From Rhizobium sp. 11515TR (lineage in GTDB: Bacteria; Pseudomonadota; Alphaproteobacteria; Rhizobiales; Rhizobiaceae): a stretch of DNA of 64,000 nucleotides. Location: NCBI RefSeq assembly GCF_002277895.1, contig NZ_CP022998.1:248001-312000 (forward strand), given 5' to 3'. The position numbers and the translations under genes were made by a program. Positions 19,481-27,899 of the stretch are shown piece after piece. The notes under the pieces are model-generated. The model did not search any database. It saw nothing but the letters and a program-made list of their open reading frames with translations, and was not told the DNA's origin. The first letter of the stretch is position 1, and every line of letters begins with the position of its first letter.

Positions 19481-19568
19481 TTAACCCAAGTTCAAATAGA
19501 GAACGAATCGCCGACGAATCACGGACATCGGGCCTTTCTCGTTTCGTTCACCACAAGCCATTGTATTT
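19481..19568 (+). repeat. Composite repeat, copy 4
   Basis: TTAAC (19481), box A at 19501-19522 (GAACGAATCGCCGACGAATC then AC), box B GTTCAC at 19546 (again 45 bp) and ATTGTATTT at 19560, 14 bp after box B as in copy 3. Confidence 0.85.
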
Positions 19569-19848
19569 TAAGCATATTTTAACCATACAAACAGATCTCC
19601 CATCCCTCCCGCAATCGCCATAAGACGTTGCCGCACGGACGTTTCCGTAGGAGTTCACGCCACTGCCTACTCGCATTTTTATTTCTTAGCCGGAACAATT
19701 ATCGCGCACGCAAGTTTACATGAGCAGAATTGAGGAACTCAGCCTGTTCCCTGGAAACAGATTTGAGCTGGAGCGCTGGAAGGATAACGCCGGATCGGAA
19801 AGCGATATTGGCGTTATATTCAAGCGATGGACATGGAGGAGACACATC

Positions 19849-20004
19849 ATGCTTGGTACGGTATTGCTTGTGATACTGATTCTGCTGCTGATCGGCGCAC
19901 TACCCAGCTGGGGTTACAGCCGGGCATGGGGGTATGGTCCATCGGGTGGTCTCGGGCTTGTTCTCGTCATTGTCCTCATTCTGTTATTGATGGGACGGAT
20001 CTGA
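19849..20004 (+). CDS. DUF3309 small membrane protein
   Basis: A 51-residue protein made of two hydrophobic helices (LGTVLLVILILLLIGALP and GGLGLVLVIVLILLLMGRI) joined by the short aromatic loop SWGYSRAWGYGPS. This is the full length and pattern of the DUF3309 family, common in alphaproteobacteria and of unknown function. The start at 19849 has GGAGGAG 8 nt upstream; the open frame extends 43 codons further without similarity. It probably sits in the cytoplasmic membrane. Followed after 46 bp by a glycine-zipper lipoprotein gene. Confidence 0.9.
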   Translation: MLGTVLLVILILLLIGALPSWGYSRAWGYGPSGGLGLVLVIVLILLLMGRI

Positions 20005-20050
20005 TCCGCAGGTTATCGTTCAAACCTCGCAACACTAGGGAGCTAACACC

Positions 20051-20305
20051 ATGAAGAAGATCATCGTCGCGATCGCCCTCCTCGGCGCATTGGCGTCGTG
20101 CACGGCAACGGAAAAAGGCACGGCCATTGGCGCCGGTACCGGCGCGCTGATCGGCGGCGTAGCCACGCATAGCTGGGGTGGCGCCGCTGTCGGCGCAGTC
20201 GCTGGCGGCGTGGTCGGCAACCTCATCGGACGCTCGGAAGATCGTCGCGGATATTGCATCTACCGCGACCGGTATGGTCACCGTTACGAAGCTCGCTGCC
20301 GCTAA
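20051..20305 (+). CDS. Glycine-zipper (2TM) lipoprotein
   Basis: An 84-residue exported protein. It has the signal MKKIIVAIALLGALASC with a lipobox ending at Cys17, then a glycine-zipper segment (GTAIGAGTGALIGGVA and GGAAVGAVAGGVVGNLIG) that can form a membrane hairpin. The tail is short and charged/aromatic (RRGYCIYRDRYGHRYEARCR). Such proteins are small outer-membrane or periplasmic lipoproteins induced by stress or in stationary phase in many proteobacteria. Role unknown. GGGAGCTAACACC before the ATG supplies a ribosome-binding site. Confidence 0.85.
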   Translation: MKKIIVAIALLGALASCTATEKGTAIGAGTGALIGGVATHSWGGAAVGAVAGGVVGNLIGRSEDRRGYCIYRDRYGHRYEARCR

Positions 20306-20453
20306 AGCCGGTGTCGCCTGACCGATCGTCCTTGACGGCCGGTCAGGACCCGCTGTGGAACAAACTCACGGAACAACCGTTCCCGCAAGAAAATCGTCTT
20401 CCCGCACCATCAACCGCGGGAAGGTGGCAGTGTTTTGAGAAAGGAACGGCACC

Positions 20454-20627
20454 ATGGCCGCAATCATCGCAAGCATTGCAGCACTCGTGCTCATCGGCAC
20501 GACTTTCTACGCCCTCGCCAGCGCGGCAAGAGCACGCGGCAAGGAAAAGCAGCAGGTAGCCTTTGAAGCCGTCGTCCTGGAATTCAAGCCACGGCAGAGA
20601 CAGCAGGCAAATTCAAGCCGGGGATGA
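20454..20627 (+). CDS. Small single-pass membrane protein, hypothetical
   Basis: A 57-codon frame starting MAAIIASIAALVLIGTTFYA, one membrane helix, followed by a basic/polar tail (RARGKEKQQ ... FKPRQRQQANSS). AAAGGAACGGCACC upstream gives a ribosome-binding site 8-9 nt before the ATG. It follows two other very small envelope-protein genes on the same strand. I do not recognise a family; the start signal and helix make it plausible but not certain. Confidence 0.5.
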   Translation: MAAIIASIAALVLIGTTFYALASAARARGKEKQQVAFEAVVLEFKPRQRQQANSSRG

Positions 20628-20770
20628 TTGCAGGCTCGGCTTGGAACTCCCATCCGCCCCTAAAACGGCCAGAAGCGGCTCAGTCTCCCGCAAAAGCTCT
20701 GAACCGCTCCAATCTCATTGCCTTTACGCAGCTTCGCGCGGGAAACCTGCCCTGCTTCTACTGGAATCGC

Positions 20771-21496
20771 TTATACGAAAAGCTGGCCGCCATTGGCTGT
20801 GATCGTCGATCCCGTGATAAAACCGGCATCGTCGCTGGCCAGGAAGACCGCGATACGGGCGATTTCCTCAGGCTCGCCGAGGCGCCCAACGGGGATTTGC
20901 GGGATGATGCGCTCGTTCAGCACCTTTTCCGGGACCGCCAGCACCATCTCCGTACCGATATAGCCAGGGCAAATCGCGTTCACCGTGATGTTCTTGGCAG
21001 CCCCTTCCTGCGCCAGCGCCTTGGTAAAGCCGAGATCGCCGGCCTTGGCGGCGGAGTAGTTCGCCTGCCCCATCTGCCCCTTCTGGCCGTTGATCGAGGA
21101 GATATTGATGACGCGGCCGAAGCTGCGGTCGCGCATGCCCTGCCAGACCTGATGCGTCATGTTGAACAGGCCGGTAAGATTGGTGTTGATGACCTCGTGC
21201 CACTGCTGCGGCGTCATCTTGTGGAACATGGCGTCGCGGGTGATACCGGCATTGTTGACCAGGATGTCGACATGGCCGAGATCGTGCTCGACCTTGGCGA
21301 TGCCCTTGCCACACGCTTCATAGTCGGTGACATCCCATTTGTGGACCGAGATACCCGTCACATCGTGGAAAGCCCGGGCCTTCTCGTCATTGCCGGCATA
21401 GGTTGCCGCCACCTTGTAACCCGCATTGTGCAGCGCCATCGAAATGGCAGCTCCGATGCCCCGCGTACCGCCGGTTACCAATGCCACTCTACTCAT
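20771..21496 (-). CDS. phbB: Acetoacetyl-CoA reductase (NADPH)
   Basis: Second step of polyhydroxybutyrate synthesis: reduces acetoacetyl-CoA to (R)-3-hydroxybutyryl-CoA. A 241-residue short-chain dehydrogenase with the TGGTRGIGAA nucleotide motif (about 9-18), NNAG (about 86-89), and the catalytic Ser in SSINGQKGQ with YSAAK. The end ITANGGQLFV is the family C-terminus. The start MSRVALVTGG is chosen; the frame is open 23 codons further without family similarity. It is downstream of phbA on the same strand, with a dispersed palindrome in the 160-bp gap. Confidence 0.95.
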   Translation of the reverse strand: MSRVALVTGGTRGIGAAISMALHNAGYKVAATYAGNDEKARAFHDVTGISVHKWDVTDYEACGKGIAKVEHDLGHVDILVNNAGITRDAMFHKMTPQQWHEVINTNLTGLFNMTHQVWQGMRDRSFGRVINISSINGQKGQMGQANYSAAKAGDLGFTKALAQEGAAKNITVNAICPGYIGTEMVLAVPEKVLNERIIPQIPVGRLGEPEEIARIAVFLASDDAGFITGSTITANGGQLFV

Positions 21497-21597
21497 GTGC
21501 CACTCCCCTTTTTGTTGCGGAGGCGGGACGCCCGAAGGTCGGGTCGCCCGCTCCGCTTTCACCACTTCTTCTGGAAATACCTTTCAAGGCGCCTTGG

Positions 21598-21645
21598 AGC
21601 ATGATGCCGAAAAGTGTCATACGGCTTTCGGACGACATCATGCTC
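21598..21645. repeat. Dispersed rhizobial palindrome
   Basis: GAGCATGATGCCGAAAAGTG ... CTTTCGGACGACATCATGCTC forms a long imperfect hairpin between phbA and phbB. From memory, very similar hairpins are scattered between genes in many Rhizobium genomes, often inside operons. It may affect mRNA stability between the two cistrons. Confidence 0.75.
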
Positions 21646-21658
21646 TACGTCTTTGATT

Positions 21659-22840
21659 TTAAAGCGCTTCGAAGCACATGGCGACGCCCATGCCGCCGCC
21701 GATGCACAGCGTGGCAATCCCCTTGCGGGCGCCGCGGCGCTTCATTTCGAACAGCAGCGTATTGAGGACGCGTGCGCCCGAGGCGCCGATCGGGTGGCCG
21801 ATAGCGATCGCGCCGCCATTGACGTTGACAATCGACGTGTCCCAGCCGAGGTCTTTGTTGACGGCGCAGGCCTGGGCGGCAAATGCCTCGTTGGCCTCGA
21901 CGAGATCGAGATCGCTGACCGACCAGCCGGCCTTTTCCAATGCCTTGCGCGAGGCCGGGATCGGTCCGGTCCCCATGATCTGCGGGTCGACGCCGGCCGT
22001 CGCCCAGGAGACGATGCGGGCCAGCGGCTGGATACCGCGGCGCAAGGCTTCCGCCTCGGTCATCAGCACCGCAGCGGCGGCGCCGTCATTGAGGCCGGAA
22101 GCGTTGCCGGCGGTGACGGAGCCCTCCTTGTCAAAGGCCGGGCGCAGCTTCGCCATGGCCTCCATTGTCGCACCATGGCGGATATACTCATCAGCATCGA
22201 CCGTGACGTCGCCCTTGCGCGTCTGGATCGTGAAAGGGACGATCTCGTCCTTGAAGCGGCCGGCCTTCTGGGCGGCCTCCGCCTTATTCTGCGAGGCAAC
22301 GGCGAACTGATCCTGCTCATCGCGCGAAAGCTGCCATTGCCGGGCGATGTTTTCGGCCGTGATACCCATGTGATAGCCGTAGAAGGCGTCCGTTAGGCCA
22401 TCCTTGATCATGGTGTCGATCATTTTCATGTCGCCCATCTTGGTGCCGGAGCGAAGGTTCGCGGCATGCGGCGCCATCGACATGGATTCCTGGCCGCCGG
22501 CAACGATGATCTTCGCGTCGCCCGTTGCGATCTGCTGCAGGCCGAGCGCCACGGCACGCAGGCCGGAACCGCAAAGCTGGTTCACGCCCCACGCGGTCGC
22601 TTCCTGCGGAATGCCGGCTTTCATTGCGGCCTGGCGGGCCGGGTTTTGTCCTTCGCCGGCCTGAAGTACCTGGCCGAGGATCACTTCGTCGACTTCCTTG
22701 GCATCGACGCCGGCGCGCTCCAGCGCACCCTTGATGGCGGCCGCGCCGAGTTCATGCGCCGGAACGGTCGCGAAAGCGCCGTTGAACGAACCGACCGCAG
22801 TGCGGGCAGCGCTGGCGACGACGATGGATGAACTGCTCAT
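21659..22840 (-). CDS. phbA: Acetyl-CoA acetyltransferase (beta-ketothiolase)
   Basis: Condenses two acetyl-CoA to acetoacetyl-CoA, the first step of PHB synthesis. Length 393 residues is typical of biosynthetic thiolases. The nucleophile Cys is in [11 protein letters not shown] (about 89), and the catalytic His and second Cys are in [11 protein letters not shown] (about 349) and [10 protein letters not shown] (about 379). The start [17 protein letters not shown] has a GAGG ribosome-binding site; 22 more upstream codons are open but not family-like. It is divergent from phaR across 241 bp, so the PHB regulator can control this promoter. Confidence 0.96.
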   Translation of the reverse strand: MSSSSIVVASAARTAVGSFNGAFATVPAHELGAAAIKGALERAGVDAKEVDEVILGQVLQAGEGQNPARQAAMKAGIPQEATAWGVNQLCGSGLRAVALGLQQIATGDAKIIVAGGQESMSMAPHAANLRSGTKMGDMKMIDTMIKDGLTDAFYGYHMGITAENIARQWQLSRDEQDQFAVASQNKAEAAQKAGRFKDEIVPFTIQTRKGDVTVDADEYIRHGATMEAMAKLRPAFDKEGSVTAGNASGLNDGAAAAVLMTEAEALRRGIQPLARIVSWATAGVDPQIMGTGPIPASRKALEKAGWSVSDLDLVEANEAFAAQACAVNKDLGWDTSIVNVNGGAIAIGHPIGASGARVLNTLLFEMKRRGARKGIATLCIGGGMGVAMCFEAL

Positions 22841-23081
22841 GGAAGCCTCCTCACAGAATGGACACGTATATGAGGCGAAACTGTCAAAGCTTTGCTTCTG
22901 AGTCAAACAGCAAGAATTTTCATCGTGCAGATTTCACGAAGCTGTCACCGCCTTCAAAAAATCCAATCAAAGGAAAGGCCTTGCCGCATCGCACAAACCG
23001 ATTGTCACCAAGCTTCTTTTGCGTCTACACTCCGGAGTGGAGGAATATTCCATACAATCAGAAGGGGCCAGGAGACTGATA

Positions 23082-23654
23082 ATGGCAAAAAATGAGGGCC
23101 AGATCGTAATCAAGAAATATGCCAATCGCCGCCTATACAATACCGGCACCAGCACCTATGTGACGCTGGACGATCTGGCGGAGATGGTGAAGAAGGGCGA
23201 GGAATTCATCGTCCAGGACGCCAAGAGCGGTGAAGACATTACGCATTCGGTCCTGACACAGATCATTTTCGAACAGGAATCGAAGACCGGCAACACGCTG
23301 CTGCCGATTTCCTTCCTCCGCCAGCTGATCGGCTATTATGGCGACCAGATGCAGATGGTGGTGCCGAGCTTCCTAGAGCACTCGATGCGTGCCTTTACCG
23401 AGCAGCAGACGCAGATGCGCGAACAGATCAATCGCGCTTTCGGCGAGACGCCTCTCGGCAAGAACCTGCAGCTGCCGATGCAGATGGTCGAGGAGCAGGT
23501 CCGCCGCAACACCGAGATGTTCCAGCAGGCCATGCAGATGTTCTCGCCCTTCATGAAGCCGCCGGCCAAGGAAAGCCGCAAGGCCGAAGCCAAGGACATC
23601 GACGAATTGAAGGAACAGCTCCGCGCCATGCAGAACAAGCTGGATAGTCTGTGA
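23082..23654 (+). CDS. phaR: Polyhydroxyalkanoate synthesis repressor PhaR
   Basis: DNA- and PHB-binding regulator, 190 residues. The N-terminal DNA-binding domain IVIKKYANRRLYNTGTSTYV (about 8-27) with LDDLAEMVKKGEEF is the hallmark of PhaR. The accumulation-regulator part SVLTQIIFEQES and LPISFLRQLIGYYGDQMQ follows, then a Gln/Met-rich coiled coil and a helical tail. It senses PHB granules and represses phasin and synthesis genes. The start at 23082 has GGAG 7 nt upstream. It is divergent from phbA. Confidence 0.95.
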   Translation: MAKNEGQIVIKKYANRRLYNTGTSTYVTLDDLAEMVKKGEEFIVQDAKSGEDITHSVLTQIIFEQESKTGNTLLPISFLRQLIGYYGDQMQMVVPSFLEHSMRAFTEQQTQMREQINRAFGETPLGKNLQLPMQMVEEQVRRNTEMFQQAMQMFSPFMKPPAKESRKAEAKDIDELKEQLRAMQNKLDSL

Positions 23655-23701
23655 GATAAGACAGCACTGGAAAAGGCCTATGCGTTCATGGAGAGTTTTC
23701 A

Positions 23702-23888
23702 CCCCCCTCTGTCATTCCGTGACATCTCCTCCACAAGGGGGGAGATTGGTAATTCGCAGTACCTTCTCGCCACAAATCACAGGCGCATCTGCTGAAGCTG
23801 ACCTATAAAGTTTATTCCAGGAAGAAGCGACATACTCCCAACGATCTCCCCCCTCGTGGGGGAGATGTCCCGAAAGGGACAGAGCGGG
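23702..23888. repeat. RIME-like intergenic element with inverted ends
   Basis: The left arm (about 23702-23749, containing GACATCTCCTCCACAAGGGG) and the right arm (about 23839-23888, containing CCCTCGTGGGGGAGATGTCC) are inverted copies of each other, each itself palindromic, around a roughly 90-bp centre. This architecture and sequence resemble the Rhizobium-specific intergenic mosaic elements. It lies between phaR and rpmF and disrupts no gene. Confidence 0.75.
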
Positions 23889-23947
23889 TATCAGCCGCAC
23901 GGCACGCAAGCAGCCGCCTCCCCCGCACAAACCCCAATCACAAACAG

Positions 23948-23971
23948 AAAAAGGCCGGCGAACCGCCAGCC
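23948..23971 (-). terminator. Rho-independent terminator of rpmF
   Basis: On the minus strand an 8-bp stem GGCTGGCG / CGCCGGCC (one G-U pair) is followed by TTTTT, about 30 bp after the rpmF stop. Confidence 0.8.
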
Positions 23972-24002
23972 CTCTCATTCATGCCATCAAGGCAGCGCTG
24001 GA

Positions 24003-24188
24003 TTATGCGCTTTCCTTCGGCGTCAGAACCTGACGGCCGCGATACATACCGGTCTTCAGGTCGATGTGGTGCGGACGACGCAGTTCGCCGGAGTTCTTGT
24101 CTTCGACGTAGGTCGGAGCCTTCAGGGCGTCAGCAGAGCGGCGCATACCGCGCTTGGACGGGCTCGTTTTTCTCTTCGGTACAGCCAT
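24003..24188 (-). CDS. rpmF: 50S ribosomal protein L32
   Basis: A 61-residue basic protein, [20 protein letters not shown] at the start, the signature of L32, followed by [15 protein letters not shown]. This is the cysteine-free (non-zinc) alphaproteobacterial form. The open frame extends far upstream but the family start is clear. In related genomes rpmF is close to mtgA, as here, with a GST gene in between. It has its own terminator. Confidence 0.97.
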
Positions 24189-24360
24189 TCTCGTTACTCC
24201 ATGTACGGACGAAACATGTCCACGGCCAGCAAGGCGGCCGAAACAGACATGCATCAATTTCGGAAATTGGGCGGGCTTATACATGGCTTGCCGGGCTTTG
24301 ACCAGTCCCAAATAGCATTTTTTGCCCGCCGCACCAGATTCGCGGATAGTCGAGGCCGAA

Positions 24361-25014
24361 TCAGTCCTCATCCTCCGGCACGATCCATGTTTCCTGCAAT
24401 GCCGCTTCCTCCCATTTTTGCCAGGCAGGCAACGCCTTCATGGCCGCCATATAGTCTCGCGTATCCGCCGCAACCGCGATGTCATACCGCTCCAGACGGC
24501 TGACGACGGGAGCAAACATGGCATCCGCGCCGGAAAAGCTCCCGAACAGGAAAGGGCCACCTGAAACGGCTCTCGCCTCGCGCCAGATAGCTTCGATGCG
24601 CGCCACGTCCTCCATCACCCCATCGGGCAGATCGCGGCGGGCGATCGGGCGGCGCATGTTCATCGGGCAGCTGTTGCGCAGGGCACTGAAACCCGAAATC
24701 ATCTCCATGCTATAGGATCGCGCCAATGCACGCGCCTGGCGATCTCTCGGCAGAAGCCCGGCATCCGGGAAAAGCTCGGCCGCATATTCGATAATGGCAA
24801 AGGATTCCCATACCTTGAAATCGCCGTGAACCAGCATCGGCACCTTGCCCGTCGGCGACACCTCACGAATGCGCGGATTTCCGCGGGGAAAATCGAAGGG
24901 TATCAGCACCTCTTCGAAAGGAATGCCGCACCCCTCCAGCGCAATCCACGGCCGAAACGACCAGGACGAATAGTTCTTGTTGCCGATATAGAGAGTGAGC
25001 TTGTCCACGATCAT
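24361..25014 (-). CDS. Glutathione S-transferase family protein
   Basis: A 217-residue protein with the N-terminal thioredoxin-like domain [19 protein letters not shown] (catalytic Ser/Tyr region) and SPTGKVPML with [13 protein letters not shown] for glutathione binding. An all-helical C-terminal domain follows. The GNKNYSSWS type is a common bacterial subgroup whose substrates are mostly unknown. The start MIVDKLTL (25014) has AAGGA 6 nt upstream. Monocistronic on the minus strand between mtgA and rpmF. Confidence 0.9.
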
Positions 25015-25136
25015 GGTTTCCTTTTCAGCGCCGCAACCCGAAGGGAAAGAATTCTTTGACATGATTCAAACCCGCGCCTACGTCATGGCCAAGGATGCCA
25101 GATGACGACAAGACGATCGAACGACAAGTTCTGATA

Positions 25137-25901
25137 TCAGTCATAAAGGCATTTGATATATGCGTCGGCATTGCGTGCGCGGCGCTGAATGAGCGAAGCG
25201 AGCTGGCTGAGGCCTCGTCCCGGCTTGCTTGCCACCCGATCGATCGGATTGGGGAGCGAGACGGCAAGAAGTGCCGCCTGACGTGCCGTGAGCTTGGAGG
25301 CCGGCACCTTGAAATGATAGCGTGCCGCCGCCTCGATGCCGTAAATGCCCGGTCCCCATTCGGCGATGTTGAGATAGATCTCCATCATCCGGCGTTTCGA
25401 CCAGACGGCCGAGGCGGAAACCGCAAGCGGCAATTCCAGCGTCTTGCGCACGAAGGAGCGGCCGTTCCACAAAAACAGGTTCTTCACCGTCTGCATCGGG
25501 ATCGTGCTGCCGCCGCGAGTGGATTTGCCGCTCAGCGTCTCCTCGACAAGAACCCTCATCTCGCCCCAATCGACGCCGCCGTGAAAGCAGAACTGCCCAT
25601 CTTCCGAGACCATGACGGATTTCACCAGCACCGGCGCGATTTTTTCCAGCGGGACCCAGCGGCGGTCATATCCCTGAAAGGTGACGGCATCGCCTATCAT
25701 CAGGGTGGAGACAGGATGGAGGAAAGGCAGCAGGTAGAAGACGATGAAGACATAGGGGAGCAGCAAAAAGCCGATCAGGACGAGGACAATGCGCTGCCAG
25801 AACGGACGGTCCCTGAAGCGCGCCAACAGGGAGGAGCGTCGCGGCACCTCGGCTTCCTCCTCCTCACTGTCCGTCGATATGTCCAAATGCCTGACGTCCA
25901 C
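25137..25901 (-). CDS. mtgA: Monofunctional biosynthetic peptidoglycan transglycosylase
   Basis: Polymerises lipid II glycan chains at the membrane (GT51 family). It has one membrane helix near the N-terminus ([20 protein letters not shown]), then the catalytic domain with the general base Glu in [17 protein letters not shown], the [15 protein letters not shown] motif, and the second Glu region [17 protein letters not shown]. The GTG at 25901 is preferred because GGAG is 6 nt upstream and gives 254 residues with a short acidic cytoplasmic segment. An in-frame ATG at 26000 would overlap the promoter of the divergent polyprenyl synthase gene. Confidence 0.92.
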   Translation of the reverse strand: MDVRHLDISTDSEEEEAEVPRRSSLLARFRDRPFWQRIVLVLIGFLLLPYVFIVFYLLPFLHPVSTLMIGDAVTFQGYDRRWVPLEKIAPVLVKSVMVSEDGQFCFHGGVDWGEMRVLVEETLSGKSTRGGSTIPMQTVKNLFLWNGRSFVRKTLELPLAVSASAVWSKRRMMEIYLNIAEWGPGIYGIEAAARYHFKVPASKLTARQAALLAVSLPNPIDRVASKPGRGLSQLASLIQRRARNADAYIKCLYD

Positions 25902-26063
25902 GATCGCTCCATCCCGGCACGCCTTGATGTATCCGGGAAACGCTCTGATGCTGCACTCGTCATACCGTCTACGCAAAGCGATGACCAGAGTGCGACGCAA
26001 TTCCCCACCCGGCTGTTGACAATTCTCGTTGCCAGCAACCGCCTCTCATGCCAAACAGCGGCC

Positions 26064-26978
26064 ATGGACAGCACCGATACCTCATTCGAACAGCGGCTCA
26101 AGGTCAATGCCGGCAAGACCGAGGCACTGCTGACCCGGCTGCTGGCCGACACCAGCCTTAGCGACGAGATCACCCGCCCCGACAGGCTCCTGAGCGCGAT
26201 GCGCCATGGCGTCCTGAACGGCGGCAAGCGGCTGCGTCCCTTCCTGGTCATGGAAGCGGCAGCCCTTCTCGGCGGCAATGCAGAGGCGGCGCTCAGGGTC
26301 GGCGCCGCACTCGAATGCGTGCACTGCTATTCCCTCGTCCATGACGACCTGCCAGCCATGGACGACGACGATCTGCGCCGCGGCCAGCCAACCGTGCATA
26401 TCGCCTTCGATTACGCAACGGCGATTCTTGCGGGTGACAGCCTGCTGACCTACGCCTTCGACATCATCGCCGCGCCCGAGACGGAGCTGCCGGCGGACCG
26501 CAAAATGGCGCTCGTGCTGGCGCTGTCGCGCGCAGCCGGCATCGGCGGCATGGCCGGGGGCCAGGCGCTTGATCTAGCGGCCGAGAAGGAAGCGCCCGAT
26601 GAAAACGGCATAACGACGCTGCAGGCGATGAAGACGGGCGCGCTGATCCGCTTTGCCTGCGAGGCCGGCGCCATCATTTCGGGCGCCTCCGCCGAAGACC
26701 GCAAGCGCCTCCGGACCTTCGGTGAAAAGATTGGCCTTGCCTTCCAGCTTGCCGACGATCTGCTCGACCTCACCGCCGATGCCGCAACCATGGGCAAGGC
26801 AACCGGCAAGGATGCCGCTCGTGGCAAAGGCACGCTGGTGGCTCTCCACGGCCAGGAATGGGCCGAAACGACACTCGCAAGGCTGGTGAAGGAAGCGGCC
26901 GGCCTGCTGTCCGGCTATGGCAGCAAGGCGGATACTCTGATGGAAGCCGCCCGCTTCATCGCAAACCGCAAGAGCTGA
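26064..26978 (+). CDS. ispA: Polyprenyl (farnesyl/geranylgeranyl) diphosphate synthase
   Basis: Chain-elongating prenyltransferase joining IPP units, 304 residues. Family motifs are GGKRLRPFL (IPP binding), the first Asp-rich motif DDLPAMDDDD (about 97-106), and the second FQLADDLLD (about 229-237), with AGGQALDL between. Two residues between the first Asp pair and the next suggest the short-chain (farnesyl) bacterial type. The frame is open about 320 codons further upstream, but that part is antisense to mtgA. It lies near ispG, another isoprenoid gene, but on the opposite strand and separated by lysE. Confidence 0.93.
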   Translation: MDSTDTSFEQRLKVNAGKTEALLTRLLADTSLSDEITRPDRLLSAMRHGVLNGGKRLRPFLVMEAAALLGGNAEAALRVGAALECVHCYSLVHDDLPAMDDDDLRRGQPTVHIAFDYATAILAGDSLLTYAFDIIAAPETELPADRKMALVLALSRAAGIGGMAGGQALDLAAEKEAPDENGITTLQAMKTGALIRFACEAGAIISGASAEDRKRLRTFGEKIGLAFQLADDLLDLTADAATMGKATGKDAARGKGTLVALHGQEWAETTLARLVKEAAGLLSGYGSKADTLMEAARFIANRKS

Positions 26979-27211
26979 TCCCGAAATACGGTCATGGTGC
27001 TGCACGAGGGTGAGCCAGCCACTCGGCAGCGGCTACCGGCCCATGGCCACGTTCAGCCATAGCCATTCATTCGGCCATGAAATGTCACCATCACAAGAAT
27101 CCATAACTAAGCCGGGTGATTTCCGCCGCGATCTATGACACATTCCCGTTCCGTATTGGCCTGTAGACGCAGAATTCTCCGCGCCGGCCGGACACTCCCG
27201 GGAAATCCTCC

Positions 27212-27853
27212 ATGCATGAGACGTTTGCCTACCTGCCGCAGATCCTGCCGGCCTATATTGCCTACATCGTTGCCGTTATCAGCCCTGGCCCCGCCATCAT
27301 GGCCATCATCGGCACCTCGATGATCCATGGCCGCAAAGCCGGCATGACGATCTCGCTCGGGATTTTCGGGGGATCGATGACCTGGGCGATCGCCGCAGCG
27401 GCAGGCCTTGCGACGCTACTGCAGACCTATGCAATGGCGCTGGAAGTTCTGAAGATCTTCGGCGGCATCTATCTGCTCTACCTCGCCTACAAGGCATTCC
27501 GTGCCGTGCGTGCCAATGGCGAGCTGCAGACAGCCGCGATGGAGCAGAAGACGCCTAGCTTCAAATCGCTGATCCTGCGCGGCTACGGCATCCACGTGAC
27601 CAATCCCAAAGCGATCTTTGCCTGGCTCGCCATCATCGCGCTCGGCATGCCGCAGGGCGCGCCCGCTTCCGTAGCGGTGCTGATCATCGTCGTCTGCGGC
27701 ACGACCGGTTTTCTGGCGTTCATGGGCTATGCGATCCTATTTTCGACATCGCATGCGCTGAAAATCTATCGCAATGCGCGCCGCTGGATCGAGGGCGCCA
27801 TGGCCGGCTTCTATTGCTTCGCCGGCATCAAGCTGCTGACGAGCAACATATGA
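27212..27853 (+). CDS. LysE/RhtB-family amino acid exporter
   Basis: A 213-residue inner-membrane protein with about six helices. It has the family signature AVISPGPAIMAIIG near residue 23 and GGIYLLYLAYKAFR in the third helix, and ends with the helical segment AGFYCFAGIKLL. LysE/RhtB proteins export amino acids or derivatives such as homoserine and threonine. The substrate cannot be predicted here. It converges with ispG, with a shared hairpin between them. Confidence 0.9.
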   Translation: MHETFAYLPQILPAYIAYIVAVISPGPAIMAIIGTSMIHGRKAGMTISLGIFGGSMTWAIAAAAGLATLLQTYAMALEVLKIFGGIYLLYLAYKAFRAVRANGELQTAAMEQKTPSFKSLILRGYGIHVTNPKAIFAWLAIIALGMPQGAPASVAVLIIVVCGTTGFLAFMGYAILFSTSHALKIYRNARRWIEGAMAGFYCFAGIKLLTSNI

Positions 27854-27870
27854 TCCAGCCTCGGCTTTAA

Positions 27871-27899
27871 GCGGCGGATTACTCCGCCGCGACGTTTTT
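27871..27899 (+). terminator. Possible terminator of the lysE-type gene
   Basis: An 8-bp stem GCGGCGGA-ttac-TCCGCCGC (27871-27890) is followed by GACG and then TTTTT. It overlaps the end of ispG on the other strand. Confidence 0.5.

Larger units (their letters stand above)
18592..19848. other. 1.25-kb gene-free region with lower G+C
   Basis: No open frame here has family similarity, a good ribosome-binding site and coding-type composition. The base composition is visibly less G+C-rich than the flanks. The main content is four copies of a composite repeat, listed separately. The right end leads to the promoter of the DUF3309 gene. Short minus-strand frames at 18630-18857 and 19199-19423 are open but share only the repeat. 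Confidence 0.6.

Noticed and set aside
18788-19522. CRISPR array
   Set aside because: Only four repeats, 217-252 bp apart, with no cas genes and no uniform spacers; not CRISPR.
25095-26063. In-frame 320-codon extension of the polyprenyl synthase
   Set aside because: It is antisense to mtgA and contains no domain; the synthase family starts at MDSTDTSFEQ.
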